A DNA stretch of 64,000 nucleotides from Notolepis coatsorum (taxonomy: Eukaryota > Chordata > Actinopteri > Aulopiformes > Paralepididae), in NCBI GenBank assembly GCA_963971535.1, contig OZ020593.1:40951766-41015765 (forward strand), read 5' to 3'. The notes beneath the pieces are model-generated. The model was not told the DNA's origin and did not search any database. It saw only the letters and a program-made list of their open reading frames with translations. This document shows, piece after piece, positions 1 to 11,131 of this stretch (within the stretch, counting starts at the first letter, position 1; each line of letters opens with the position of its first letter). Made by a program: the position numbers and the translations under genes.

Positions 1-140
1 CTGCTCCCTCTGCTTGGAATAGCCCGAAGGAGAACTTGAAACTAAAGTAATTGGTGAATTTAAAGCACTTTGCAGTGTATTGTTTTAAGATTGTGACCCA
101 AACCATGTCTCCCTACTCCATGTTGTATGTCTCTCTTTTG

Positions 141-300
141 CAGTGGTGGAAAGTATTTATACTCAAGTACTGTACTTAAGTACAATTTTGAGCTACTTAT
201 ACTTTTCATTTTAGGGAACTTTATACTTTTATTCCACTACATTTATCTGAACCCATCAGCTACTAGTTACTTTGAAGAAAAAGATTTTGCATAGAAAACA
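141..300. mobile_element. hAT-like non-autonomous repeat, fragment
   Basis: The stretch starts CAGTGGTGGAAAG and continues with the alternating 'actcaagtactgtacttaagtac' type motif that is common at one end of abundant fish non-autonomous hAT-type repeats. A second piece of similar style (aaaagtacctaactaaaagtaatg) lies near 12690. The far end is not recognised. The remaining sequence at 1-140 and 300-580 shows no gene that I can support. Confidence 0.45.
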
Positions 301-581
301 TGACAAAAATGTATGAAGATTATATACTTTCACATTATGTAATCAGAGGAGCATGACTGGACCACATACCACTTTAAGATGACCTTTAATCAGAGCAGCA
401 TAACTGGACCACACCACTTTAACACAACCTGTAGAGGTCAATGGATCGAGGATTGAACGTTCCCAAGTAAGTACCAGGTTAAATAAAGGTTCAAAACATA
501 TATATCCATTTCAGCGAACAATGACTATTTTCTTTGTAGATATAACAATTGAAATACACACGTTAACAGTGCAAGAAAAGA

Positions 582-587
582 TTTATT
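582..587 (-). promoter_or_regulatory. poly(A) signal of avp
   Basis: AATAAA reads on the minus strand 262 bases after the avp stop codon, so the 3' UTR would be about 280 bases. This is the first canonical hexamer downstream of the stop and no competing gene lies between. Confidence 0.65.
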
Positions 588-848
588 TGCTACATATTTA
601 CATTATGTCCATCAACAGTAGATTGTACAATGCATATTTGAACTGAAGCATAAGAAATCACTTAGTCTTGACGTAGTCAACACATTCATAATATAATAGT
701 ATTCGCTTAATGTAGCAAGCTCTCTTTCTCTGTGTGTAGGCTTATATATGTCTGCCTGTGTGTGTGTATATTGGTCCATGTTCTTGCAGTAGTTGATTGT
801 GTATGGCTGTGAATGTGCGGCGATTGACGCGACCGGCCTCCCTTTGTG

Positions 849-1854
849 TTACTGGTGTCGCCCTCTGCTGGTGGCATGCAGCATCCGCAGCAGCAGGTCC
901 GAGGCTGAGCCCATCATCATCAGGGTACTGTTGTGATCGTTGTCCGGCCCACGCTGACCGTCCTCGACACAGTCTGGATCCAACACACATCTCTCTGGAC
1001 AAGACAAACAAATTGGGGGATTATACTTATATGATGGTGTTAGTTTGAGTATATTACACAGACTTGGCTACCAGATGTGTATATTACCAGGTCCTCCCTT
1101 CAGACAAATCAAGACCAACAACAATTTTGTAAATGTTACTCACCAGAGTCACAGCAGACCCCCGGAGCAGCACAGCGTCCCCCCTCTGGACCACAGGCTC
1201 TTCCTCCAGACTCACAGGGAGAAGGCAGGTGGTTCTCCTCCACACAGCGCGCTGCCTCCGCGGAGCCGACGTAACATCCCAGTCCCTCCCCACAGCAGAT
1301 ACTGGGGCCGAAGCAACGTCCCCTGTCCCCGGGGCCACACGACATGCACTGGGAAATCAAAGGCTCATTGTGAGTGGCTGCACTTGCTTCCCCATATAAT
1401 ATATAACGATCTCAAAATGCCAGTGTGCAAAATCCGTCTTGCGTGCATTTACGGCACAAACCTATACACCGCGTTACTATACGGTTCCATTTATCAGCCT
1501 ACTGTCTGAAATACCAATTTACCAAGAGGCAAAAAGATGTCCAATACTGAAAACCACGTCTTTACAGAAAAAAGGTGGATTGATACGGAATTAACTAAGA
1601 TAGAGGATTCATAAACATTTCTTTGGTACACCCATTCCCCCCACCTGCCTGACTTGTCTACTATGTTTAAAATAAAATAAAATAAATATTCTAAGCTGAC
1701 CCTCGGAAGGAAATCGTGCTGCCTTGCCTACCTGTCTCTGGGCTGAGTCGGGGAAGGAGCGCTTCCCGCCTCTCGGGCAGTTCTGGATGTAGCAGGCGGA
1801 GGACAGGGCCAGGAGTCCCAGGACACCCAGCAATGGAAGTGTGGAATCTGGCAT
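849..1854 (-). CDS. avp: arginine vasotocin-neurophysin precursor (3 exons)
   Basis: This gene encodes the secreted precursor of vasotocin, the non-mammalian antidiuretic and neuromodulatory hormone made in the preoptic hypothalamus. Coding exons on the minus strand are 1854-1732, 1348-1144 and 994-849 (123, 205 and 146 nt, 157 codons). Exon 1 gives a hydrophobic signal peptide (residues 1-20), the nonapeptide CYIQNCPRG, then the GKR amidation/cleavage signal and the start of neurophysin. Exon 2 gives the cysteine-rich neurophysin core with [12 protein letters not shown]. Exon 3 gives the last two cysteines (14 in all after the hormone) and a leucine-rich copeptin-like tail ending ATSRGRHQ. 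Borders are CAG|gtaggc, cag|TGC, CTCTG|gtgagt and cag|AGAG, phases 0 and 1. This three-exon split is that of the vasopressin/oxytocin family. The start at 1854 is chosen because it directly precedes the signal peptide; an in-frame upstream Met at 1920 would add a charged leader. Ile3/Gln4/Arg8 exclude isotocin (Ser4, Ile8). Confidence 0.97.
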
Positions 1855-1960
1855 TTTGGCCCAAACAAAGTGTCGTCCGATGGATAGCCAGCCTATGTCA
1901 ACTAGATCTCTTCTTGCCAACTCGGTTATCCTGCCACTATCCGGTGGGAACTTTCACTTA

Positions 1961-2030
1961 TTTATAGCCTGGAGTTGTCCTTCAACACAGACAGACAGCC
2001 TACCTATGATGCTCCATCCCCACGTCATCA
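1961..2030 (-). promoter_or_regulatory. avp core promoter: TATA box and CRE-like half site
   Basis: TATAAAT on the minus strand at 1966-1960 lies about 107 bases before the chosen start codon, which would place transcription start near 1930-1935. About 60 bases further upstream the minus strand reads ATGACGTG (2028-2021), a half cyclic-AMP response element. CRE control is known for vasopressin genes; its use here is inference. Confidence 0.6.
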
Positions 2031-2821
2031 TCTCATTTCTATATCGTTGACTCCTTGGCTTGGTAACTAAATGATTAAACGGACTAAAAAGAACAGTGAT
2101 TAAGTATTGGCCGACTTACAAGTAGCTAATTGCATTGGCAGTAACTTAGTAATTGTATTGGCCAAAAACGTTTTATATTGGATATTCACATATTCGATTT
2201 CTATCTTCAATACATCTGTCCCTTTGCATAGGCCGGATATACTCTATTACTCTGTGTAAGGTCGTCAACAATCAGCAACCTTATTATTATTATTATTATT
2301 TAAATTAGTCTAATTATTATTATAATTTTTAGTTTTTTGTTGATCGCCTTTTTGTGGGGTATAAAAACACCAATAGCATCATAATGCAATGATCAAGAGG
2401 TCAAATATTTTATTTATTAATTAATACATTTTATCTGCCATAAATTACAATTGAAATTCAATAGTGTTAAATTGAAATTGAGTTAGAGTTCCATAACCAT
2501 GCAAACCATATACATATCCCCCTCTAATCATCAGCAAAAACAATAGAAAACACTTTTGAAAGTAATTGGCACTGATCAAAGGGAGATATCTAATTGAATC
2601 ACCACCAGTTGTGGAACTCTAACTCATTTCAATTTAACAGAAATGTTATGATAATTCATAGCAGTTTAATAATAATGAATTATGAAATTGAGAAAGTAGG
2701 TTGCTGCTGCATTGGAGGGAGGATACCTATAACTGATTCAGTGTTGGTTTTGTAGCTCTTACTCCTTTCAACCTAATGCTATTGAATTTTAATGGTAATT
2801 TATGGCCATTTAATATTCTTT

Positions 2822-4095
2822 CTTAAAGGAACATCCAAACATTATGGGAAATGTGCTTACCGTCTTCTCCGGAGTCAGACAAAAAGATAGATACCAATTT
2901 CCTCTCTGCGTTCAGTAGAACACTATCCGGCTGCAAGTTAGCCTAGCTTAGCACAAATGCATGGAAGCGTATACGGACCACTAGCCTATATTTTTATTTT
3001 TATTTTTTTATCCACTTTTTCTCCCATTTTCTTTTTTTTTGATCCACTTTTTCTCCCATTTTTCTATATTTTCTCCCATCCCAATTTCGTATCATCCAAT
3101 TCAACCCTCCCCTGTCACGAACGCTGTTTCTTGCCTCCCACAAGCCGGCTGCAATGTGGACTAAGTCATACATAGCACAAGTCCCCTCCGGTACTTGAGG
3201 TAACAGCAGTCGCATCTTTTCACCTGCGCAGCTCGATCTCTCAGTGTCGAGGAGTAACGCGTGGGAGGCTCACGCTGCCCCCGACACTTCCTGATTCTAC
3301 TGCGCAGGCGCACCAACCGACTTGTAGGAGTCGCTTGTTCACAACGTTCGATCCCCACCCTTCAGTTTTCCCTCCCCGTAATACGGCCAATGTGTATTAC
3401 TGCGGACGACCAGCTAAACTGAAAACAATGTGGAGAGCTGGATTCGAACACGCGAATCCTAGCGTCTCCACACTGGTGGCGAGTGCCTTGCCCACTACAC
3501 CACCTAGCCGCCCTTTTTCTCCCATTTTCTATATTTTCTCCCATCCCAATTTCGTATCATCCAATTCAACCCTCCCCTGTCACGAACGCTGTTTCTTGCC
3601 TCCCACAAGCCGGCTGCAATGTGGACTAAGTCATACATATAGTCCCCTCCGGTACTTGAGGTAACAGCAGTCGCATCTTTTCACCTGCGCAGCTCGATCT
3701 CTCAGTGGCGAGGAGTAACGCGTGGGAGACTCCGACACTTCCTGATTCTACTGCGCAGGCGCACCAACCGACCTGTAGGAGTCGCTGTCCACAACGCCCG
3801 ATCCCCACCCATTAGTTTCCCACCCCCTAATACGGCCAATGTGTATTAGTATGGGCGGCCAGCTAAACTGAAAGCAATGTGGAGCGCTGGGCTCGAACAG
3901 GCAAGCCCAGCGTCTCCGTCATTCGTGGCGAGCGCCTTGCCCACTACGCCACGTAGCCGCCCTAACCACTAGCCTATCTTAAAACTCTGGGAGTGGTGTT
4001 TTTGGCCAACAGCTAGCTGGTCCATATCCGCTTCCATTAATTTGTGCTAAGCAGACTAGTTTGCAGCTGGATATCTGTCTACTGAATGCATGTCC
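2822..4095. mobile_element. palindromic MITE (AAAGGAACA ends), split by a SINE dimer
   Basis: The element begins cttaaaggaacatccaaac and has a long self-complementary core (tagcctagcttagcacaaat with atttgtgctaagc). It is a relative of the complete copy at 55326-55660 and of the core fragment at 7195-7338. Here the core is cut by an insertion at 2990-3964, after which it resumes at cttaaaactctgggag. The right end is degenerate. Confidence 0.7.
2990..3964 (-). mobile_element. head-to-tail dimer of tRNA-derived SINE (family A)
   Basis: Two copies of the same SINE, at 2990-3513 and 3514-3964, follow each other in the same minus orientation. Each has a tRNA-like head (ggcgagcgccttgcccacta read on plus, with an RNA polymerase III B-box like gttcgaatcc on minus), a long body, and an A/T-rich 3' tail facing left. 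A single target-site duplication, ACCACTAGCCTAT, lies outside the pair at 2977-2989 and 3965-3977. The inner junction has no long A-run, unlike the outer tail. Confidence 0.85.
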
Positions 4096-4433
4096 ATTTA
4101 ATAGTGATAGTACTGTAATCTATGTCCATTTAATACTTTTTGGAGGGGGGAATACATGGGTAAAAATAAAATGTATTTTAGACCACTTGATCATTGCATT
4201 ATGATTGATGTTTTTATACCCTGAAAAAAAGGTGATCAAATATATCTAAAACAATAAATAAATAAAAAGGCTGCTTCCCCACTTGCACAGAGAGAAAGAT
4301 AAAACTTGAATATGTGAATATTATCCAATATCAAACCAACTTTACCATGGCCCAATTTCCAATGGCAATGGAAGAGTTTCCTGCACTGAAAGAACACAAT
4401 GTCAATTTTATGTCAAATTTGTTTGCTCCCCCA

Positions 4434-4595
4434 GTGAAACTCCTCGCTGTCAGGTGAAAAGAAGCGGCTGGAGACTCCACATGTATCGGAGGAGGCATGT
4501 AGTAGTTCTACACCCTCCCCAGGCTGACAGTGGGGCAATGCACGCAACGACCAGGAAGGGAATTGGCATAACGACTAAATTGGGATGGGTGAAAA
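4434..4595 (+). mobile_element. SINE fragment (3' half, family B type)
   Basis: This matches the 3' half of the SINE at 8100-8590: caggtgaaaagaagcggctg, a long middle, gcgaccaggaaggg, then ggcataacgactaa and attgggatggg. The tRNA-like head is missing. From 4600 to 5420 I see no gene or repeat that I can name. Confidence 0.65.
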
Positions 4596-5429
4596 ATGAC
4601 AGAAAGCCCCAAAAATAAATAGAATAATAAAAGAAAGTTGCAAACTGGAGCAAAAGAGAGAGGGGGGTGTCTAAATGGCAGCTTGAATTGGCTTTTTGTG
4701 TTGACCTTATCCCCCTGACTACTTTGCAAACTGACCTCATCAAGAGTTAGGCAACCCTGAATTCCTGCGAATAAAACGTCAATCACTGTCTGCAAAATCC
4801 CCCAAATCTTCATTATTCCAAAGATTAGTGGCAACCTACATAAAAACAACAACATTCTGGCTACCTAAAAGGCAAGAGACAGAGTATACAACCTCAACAT
4901 GTCACGCATTGCAGGGAGCATTGAAAAGCTGTGGCATCACATAATTGCTAGACTAGCATTATCGAACAATTTCATCAGAATAATTTGAGGGCCTATTGTA
5001 TTTTTATCTTTTTTTGTGACCTGGCCTTTGGCAACCATTGCCCTAGATATGACAACAGGCTACTACGCTGCTAGAATAGGCATGTAAAAACACAAAACAA
5101 AAATGGGACCATTTGTAGAGAAAATAGGCCTACCAACCAATTTAAATGTATGTTATCCCTAGGACAAAATGTTTGGAAACACAAACTCGGCTGGATGACA
5201 CATACAGCTTTGACATGCTCTCCTGACAATGTGAATGGAATGGGGTGTCTGGGTGTCCCACCAAGGATTTCCACTTTTTTACCCAATGATGGTAGTGAAG
5301 ATAGGGGTATATGTGTGGCTTCTGAGAACAAAAGTTAAAACCAAAGACAAAAGCCAAAATTACCAACAAACAAATTAATACAACACACATTGTCAAACAA
5401 TGAACGGAGATACCTGATTGACCCTAGAC

Positions 5430-6290
5430 CCTCACCGATTTGCCTACAAAACAGATCCATGGAGGACGCAATAGCCACAACACTCCACAGTGCCCTCAAC
5501 CACCTGATGGAAGATAATTCCTATGTGAGGATGCTGTTTGTTGACTATGGTTCACCATTCAACACCATAGTCACACCAGACTCTACACACCAAACTCAGG
5601 AACCAAGGACTTGACCTGATTCTGGACTAGATTCTGGACTTTCTGTCGGACTGACGCCAGGTGGTGGGGATGGGTCCCAACACCTCTACCCCTCAACACA
5701 GGAGCCCCCTCCTCTACTCCCTGTACACAGCATAATTGTGTTGCCATGCACAGCTCCAACATGGTTTGGGATAGGTCTGTTGAGAAGAGTCCATCACCAA
5801 CAATGATGAAAGGCTGGACCCCATCATCAACATCAATGGGTCTGCTGTGGAGAGACCTCACCTGGGACGAGCACACCGGCCAGGTGGTGAATAAGGCACA
5901 GCATCGCCTCTTTCACCTCAGATGGCTGAAGACATTCGGCATGGGGCCCCAGATCCTATGGGCCTTCTACAGAAGCACAACAAAGAGCATCCTGACTGGA
6001 TGCATCACCACCTGATATGGGAACTGCTCTGCCCTCAACCACAAAGTGCTATAGAGGGTTGTGTGGACAGCCCAGGACATCAATGGATGTGAGCTTCCCT
6101 CCATCCAGGATATATACAACGGACGGTCAGCAAAGAACGCAGGATTATCAAAAACCCCAACCACCCCAACCACAAACAGTTTGAGCTGATGCTGTTTGAC
6201 AAACGATACCACAGCCCCAAGACCCGGACCAGCAGACTTTGTGACAGTCAGACTCATAAACAGATAACACAATAGCCTGCTACCTGTTTG
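5430..6290 (+). pseudogene. CR1/Rex1-like LINE reverse transcriptase, decayed
   Basis: Broken reading frames give reverse-transcriptase pieces. MEDAIATTLHSALNHL with a VDYGSPFNT core lies near 5460-5575. TWDEHTGQVVNKAQHRLFHLR and GMGPQILWAFYRSTTKSILT lie near 5860-6010. Further pieces of the same C-terminal region continue to about 6210. Spacing is shortened and stops interrupt the frame, so it is dead. It is related to the better copy on the minus strand at 22570-23838. It runs straight into the CA microsatellite. Confidence 0.7.
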
Positions 6291-6293
6291 CCC

Positions 6294-6477
<184 letters not shown>

Positions 6478-6810
6478 TGGAACTATGCACACACAACCAC
6501 ACAACATATTGTATGCACATCTACTGCACACACACTGCATTTTACACACACTATATCCACACATTACCACTGCTCTATATGTTTGTATATTCATACAGTA
6601 TTATATACTGCGCCATATCTTTAATGCTACTTTTAACGTGATTTTTATGCTGTTACATTGTGCTGCTACTTTGTACTACCTCTACTGCCTTATTTAATTT
6701 GTATTCTATTTCATAAGATGCAATTGTTGCTGTAAGCCACTGTCACTACAACCAATAAACTACAAGTTTTCTTAAACACCTGTCTGCGCTGAATCCTCCA
6801 GATTCGCTGA

Positions 6811-7134
6811 CCTAACACCATCAGCAACAAAGACCTGTGGCAACGAACACAACAACAGCCAGCAGAGAAAGAGATTCTCCAACGGCATTGGAGATGGATT
6901 GGCCATACACTCCGTAAACCATCCCTTAACATCACAAGACAATCTCTCAGGTGGAACCCCCAAGGGAAAATAAAGAGAGGCCGACCACGAAACACCTGGC
7001 GCCGAGACTTGAAAGATGATGCCAAGAAGATGGGACACACCTGGGGCCAGCTGGAGAGGTTGGCTCAGGATCAGGGTGTTTGGATAACCCTTGTTGACGG
7101 CCTATGCCCCAAACGGGGTAAAAGGCGTAAGTAA
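6811..7134 (+). pseudogene. RTE-like LINE, C-terminal end of the ORF
   Basis: An open frame of 107 codons ends at the TAA at 7132. It shows WRWIGHTLRK, then IKRGRPRNTWRRDL, and a final WITLVDGLCPKRG, the order of motifs at the extreme C-terminus of RTE-type LINE proteins. A TGA lies directly upstream at 6808, so only the end is left. Confidence 0.7.
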
Positions 7135-7194
7135 GCTGCTGTAAGGGTGAGGAACCAAAACATGAAAGTGAAGTGTGTTAAAAAAAAGTAGTAG

Positions 7195-7338
7195 AAAGCT
7201 ACCCGGCTGCAAGCTAGCCTAGCTTAGCACAAATGAATGGAAGCGGATATGGACCAGCTAGCCTTGCTGTTGGCCAAAAACACCTCCCGGAGTTTTAAGC
7301 TAGGCTAGTGGTCCGTATCCGCTTCCATTAATTAGTGG
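7195..7338. mobile_element. core fragment of the palindromic AAAGGAACA MITE
   Basis: ctagcctagcttagcacaaat and its partner around ggttttaagctaggctagtgg flank a short loop, as in the copy at 55326-55660. Both outer ends are missing. Confidence 0.65.
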
Positions 7339-7463
7339 CTTTGCCTCCCAACTCTCTGAAGCTTATTACGATGCATTTTAAGGTATGGAGTCAAATTACT
7401 TCACCAGTTGTTATAATGCAGCACTGATATTACTGATGCCCATTGTTCCTGCATGGTCAAGAT

Positions 7464-7467
<4 letters not shown>

Positions 7468-7506
<39 letters not shown>
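7468..7506. repeat. (GA)n microsatellite
   Basis: About 19 GA units. From 7510 to 8083 no gene or named repeat is recognised. Confidence 0.95.
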
Positions 7507-7510
<4 letters not shown>

Positions 7511-8099
7511 TCATTTGACTAGAGTCAGGGGCTGCATCAGAAATGGTCCATTTTATCTACGGAACATCAAGCTGGACCTTTGAACACGATCTCGGGAGGC
7601 TATCACTCCTCTGCTAATCTGTCTGAATATTTATGAACGTTACTCTAAACTGGCCTATTCGCATGCGAGGCGGCAAACTAAAACGTGGGGGTATGAACGC
7701 AGACCCAAAAGAACAACATCTCCTGAACCTTCGCTGCATGAGAATGATGTGATATCAATGCTGGCGCTGGTATAGTTAGTACTGTTCTGGCACACATATG
7801 AAGACACTTGATCATACATCCATATTACTGGCATGCAATCACACACGCAAGACATTATTCTGCGATACAGCAGCACAAGTTGGTGGTAAAGTTCCAATTC
7901 CAAGTGACCACCATCGATATTTTAACAGAACCAGGGAAAGACACAGATACATTTAGAACTTGTTTTGTTTTTTAAAAGGATGCATAGTGCTGTGTACCGT
8001 ATGTGACCAGTCCTACTGTCTTTTCTGTTGTCATCACCAAGATGGATTCCTGTACATTGTTTGTACTGATTCTGATTTGGGATATAACTGGGACAGTGT

Positions 8100-8590
8100 G
8101 GGCGGTCAGGTAGCGTAGCGGAGATTGCGTTCTTCACCAACCCCAGGGACGCTGGATTCGCCTGTTCGAATCCAGCTCACAGCTCCGGGGTTGTCACCAG
8201 CTTGGCTGGCCGTTCACACTAATACAATTGGCAGTATTAGAGGGTGGGAGAAGCTGGCGGGGTGGGTCCGGGTCGTTGTAAACAGCGACTCCTACAGTTC
8301 GGTCGGGGCGCCTGCTAAGCGCGGATAGGATCTAAGGGCAGTAGTGTGATCCTTCCACACGTTACACGCTCTCAGTGAGAGTCCGCGCTGCCAGGTGAAA
8401 AGAAGCGGTTGATTGGCTAGACGTGTGTCGGAGGAAGCATGTGATAGCCTCCACTCTCCCAGACCGACTGTGGGGGGTAAGTGCGCAGCGACCAGGAAGG
8501 GGATTGGGAATTGGCATAACGACTAACATTGGGATGGGAGAAAATCGGAGGAAAAAGGAGGGGAAAAAAGATCAATAAAAAAAAAAAAAA
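8100..8590 (+). mobile_element. tRNA-derived SINE, family B, full length
   Basis: The element starts GGGCGGTCAGGTAGCG, has a B-box-like gttcgaatcc about 65 bases in, a long conserved body, and ends in an A-rich tail. A 16-base target duplication ATAACTGGGACAGTGT flanks it at 8084-8099 and 8591-8606. The best sister copy is 47700-48195. Confidence 0.93.
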
Positions 8591-8624
8591 ATAACTGGGA
8601 CAGTGTAACATGAGCGGAGACTCC

Positions 8625-8840
8625 CGCCATATCCCCCAGATCCCCCAGATCCCCTCCCTGCTGAACAGGCTGACCAGTAGGAGTCGCTGTTACAACGACT
8701 AGGACTCATTCCCCACTGGCTTCCCACTCTGCTAATTGTGTTCGTATAGGGACGACTGACGAAGCCGTAGGTACCGCTGCTGGGAATTGAACCTGGGTCT
8801 CTGCAGTGGTAGGTGAGTGCTTAGACCTCTACTGTACATT
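8625..8840 (-). mobile_element. degenerate tRNA-type SINE
   Basis: taggagtcgctgt and a tRNA-like head (gctgggaattgaacctgggt, reading GGTTCAATTCC on minus) resemble the order in the SINE families A-C of this window, but the body is diverged and no target duplication was found. 8845-9100 is unassigned. Confidence 0.5.
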
Positions 8841-9080
8841 ACCCAGATGCACACCCCTATACACCTTCTGTTAGATCTTCTTCTTCTGCAGTAGTGTAAC
8901 AATTTGCAACCTAATGCATTATAATAGACTACACTCTTAAAAAAGATGTGTTGTGTGTTAATGTGCTGTTTTTCAACACAACTGTAGTGTTCAGTCAGGG
9001 ACAACACATCCATGGAACATTTGTGTTATCTCTTTTATAAGTATAAATTGTCCAATAGGATGATGCACTTTAAATGTTGA

Positions 9081-10424
9081 ATGCATCTTCGCCACATATC
9101 ACTCACTGGGAAGAACAGTAGACCTATCGCTATTCTCCCAGTTCTCAGTAAACTGATGGAGAGAATAGTCCACTCACAAATACAGGATTACTTTGACTGT
9201 AATGGCTTGAACACAAGTTTTCAACATGCTTACAAACCTAATCATTCTACTTGTTCTGCCCTTACAGTAATGACAGATGACTGGCTCAAGGAAATTGATA
9301 ACTCAAAGATGACTGGTGCAGTATTACTTGATTTTAGTGCTGCATTCGATGTCATAGACCATGATCTGCTCATCGGTAAACTAGAATGCTATGGGTTTTG
9401 TCCAACAGCCATCATATTTATGAAGAGTTATCTCACAAGTAGGACACAAAGGGTTTATTACACTGGCAGCTGGTCTCACTCTAAGGTCTTAGACTGCGGG
9501 GTCCCGCAAGGGAGCTGCCTTGGACCACTCCTATACGCCATCTTCACAAACGACTTACCATCAGTTCTGTGTAAAGCAACTGTACAAATGTATGCTGATG
9601 ATTCCACATTGTACTATGCTGCAAAAACTGTCAGTGAACTGGACAATGTTTTATCAGCTGAGTTAAATATGGTGTTTGATTGGATAAAACGGAATAAGTT
9701 GGTACTAAACATCTCAAAAACCAAATCAATTATCTTGGGTTCGAGTCATAAATTGTCATCAATACCAAAAATGAGTTTGAACGTGTCTGATGAACCCATA
9801 GAACAGGTAAATAAAGTAAAATTACTGGGCATAATAATTGATAGCCAGCTGTCATGGGCAGAACACATTGATACCATAGTGAAGAAGATGGGGAGTGGTA
9901 TCTCCATGGTGAGGAAATGTCTTTCTTATGTCCCTACATATATTGTGGGACAGGTGGCGAAATCTTTAATTTTATGTCACCTAGATTATTGTGCACCAGT
10001 ATGGTCCTCTGCATCCAAAGGTCAACTAAAGAAATTGCAAACTGCCCAGAACAGAGCTGCAAGGTTAGTTTTACATTGTTCCATGAGAACAAACACCATC
10101 ACTATGCACCGGCAACTCTCATGGTTAACGGTAGAGAATAGGCTGGTTTTCAACACAGTTAAATTTTTCAGGAACACTGTCTTTTCGTCTCAACCTGTTT
10201 TCTTATACAAACAAATTGTCAGATGCAGTCAGGTTCATTCTTATTTTACTAGGTCAGCTGATGATGGACAGATTATGTTACCACGTCCAAAATCAAATGC
10301 TTTAAAGAGGACTGTTGTTTATCGTGCCATCAATCATTGGAATAACTGCCCACTGAACATAAGTAAATTGAATAGTAAAGTGTCTTTCAAATACCACCTG
10401 AGAATGCACTACTTAAATATGTGA
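9081..10424 (+). CDS. non-LTR retrotransposon reverse transcriptase, 447 codons, uninterrupted
   Basis: This open frame encodes a LINE reverse transcriptase of the CR1/L2-like superfamily, used for target-primed reverse transcription. Motifs follow in the usual order: SRPIAILPVLSKLMERIV (fingers), QHAYKPNHST, VLLDFSAAFDVIDH (palm motif A), CGVPQGSCLGPLLYAIF (motif B), the catalytic MYADDSTLYY (motif C), then NKLVLNISKTKSI and VKLLGIIID (thumb side). The C-terminal half keeps LDYCAPVWSSAS and QNRAARLVL. The endonuclease domain and the first part of the reverse transcriptase are missing, so the copy is 5' truncated; real LINE sequence starts near 9107 and the Met at 9081 is chance. A 3' UTR runs to about 10680 with an AATAAA-containing tail. 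No stop or frameshift is seen over more than 430 codons, which suggests a fairly young insertion. Confidence 0.85.
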   Translation: MHLRHISLTGKNSRPIAILPVLSKLMERIVHSQIQDYFDCNGLNTSFQHAYKPNHSTCSALTVMTDDWLKEIDNSKMTGAVLLDFSAAFDVIDHDLLIGKLECYGFCPTAIIFMKSYLTSRTQRVYYTGSWSHSKVLDCGVPQGSCLGPLLYAIFTNDLPSVLCKATVQMYADDSTLYYAAKTVSELDNVLSAELNMVFDWIKRNKLVLNISKTKSIILGSSHKLSSIPKMSLNVSDEPIEQVNKVKLLGIIIDSQLSWAEHIDTIVKKMGSGISMVRKCLSYVPTYIVGQVAKSLILCHLDYCAPVWSSASKGQLKKLQTAQNRAARLVLHCSMRTNTITMHRQLSWLTVENRLVFNTVKFFRNTVFSSQPVFLYKQIVRCSQVHSYFTRSADDGQIMLPRPKSNALKRTVVYRAINHWNNCPLNISKLNSKVSFKYHLRMHYLNM

Positions 10425-10680
10425 GCAAAATATTCTGATGTTGATAATGATGTCTACAATGTTTTACTGTTTTTAGACAATGTTACAATGTTTTTAGATA
10501 ATGATGTCTACAATGTTTTACTGTTTTTAGATTATCATTGTTAATTGTGATTGTCATATGTATCTTATGTTGTTATGTTTTGTGTTTTGTGTTGTCTTTC
10601 TATGTGGACCCCAGGAAGACTAGCTCGCCACTTAGGTGACAGCTAATGGGGATCCTTTTTAAACAATAAACAACATATAG

Positions 10681-11130
10681 TAACCTACTTGCCTAATCAT
10701 GAATCTAAAATCTTTTTCATAACAGGTGCAAAACCTCTACTGGAAACGGGGCCACAGCTTGGCACAACATGATTGGTAAAATACTATGGGCGAGAGTGTT
10801 CAATTACCAAAGGTTCTGAACTCAGCCATCTCAATGCAGTGACATTCGGAAGATGTTTTTATTTAGGAATAAACCAAGCCATTTGAAATGCAGATGAACC
10901 TTTTGTAAATGAGTTTTAATTGCCCATGTCATAACAGGTGGCTTGTTGTGTATAGGACAGACGTTTGAATAGTAAAATCTCATTTAGGTGCAAGTTAGAA
11001 CAATTAACCAGAGGAGAAATTACAAACACACCAACAATGATGAGTGCAAAAGAAGGCCAAGGGTGAGACTCTTAACGCAGGGTGAAAGCTACAATGCAAT
11101 TGTTGCATTAATTGTGTTGTACCCAGGAAT
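10681..11130. other. stretch without recognised features
   Basis: No splice-supported coding exon or named repeat was recognised. The sequence is AT-rich and of ordinary complexity. Confidence 0.4.
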
Positions 11131-11131
11131 A

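Larger units (their letters stand above)
2130..4395. repeat. large imperfect inverted repeat (fold-back element) carrying nested insertions
   Basis: The segment near 2335-2410 (ttgatcgcctttttgtgggg, then gtataaaaacaccaat and cataatgcaatgatcaag) matches the reverse complement of 4170-4255. Further out, tattggatattcacatattcg near 2178-2200 matches the reverse complement around 4310-4335. The arms are therefore about 250 bases each, facing one another around 1.8 kb. Between them sit a smaller palindrome (about 2445-2490 with 2605-2640, and 2420-2470 with 2760-2815) and the MITE with a SINE dimer listed separately. No coding capacity is seen. Confidence 0.6.

Noticed and set aside
742..1509. Other open frames overlapping avp on both strands
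   Set aside because: They run against or across the splice-supported vasotocin exons and have no family resemblance.
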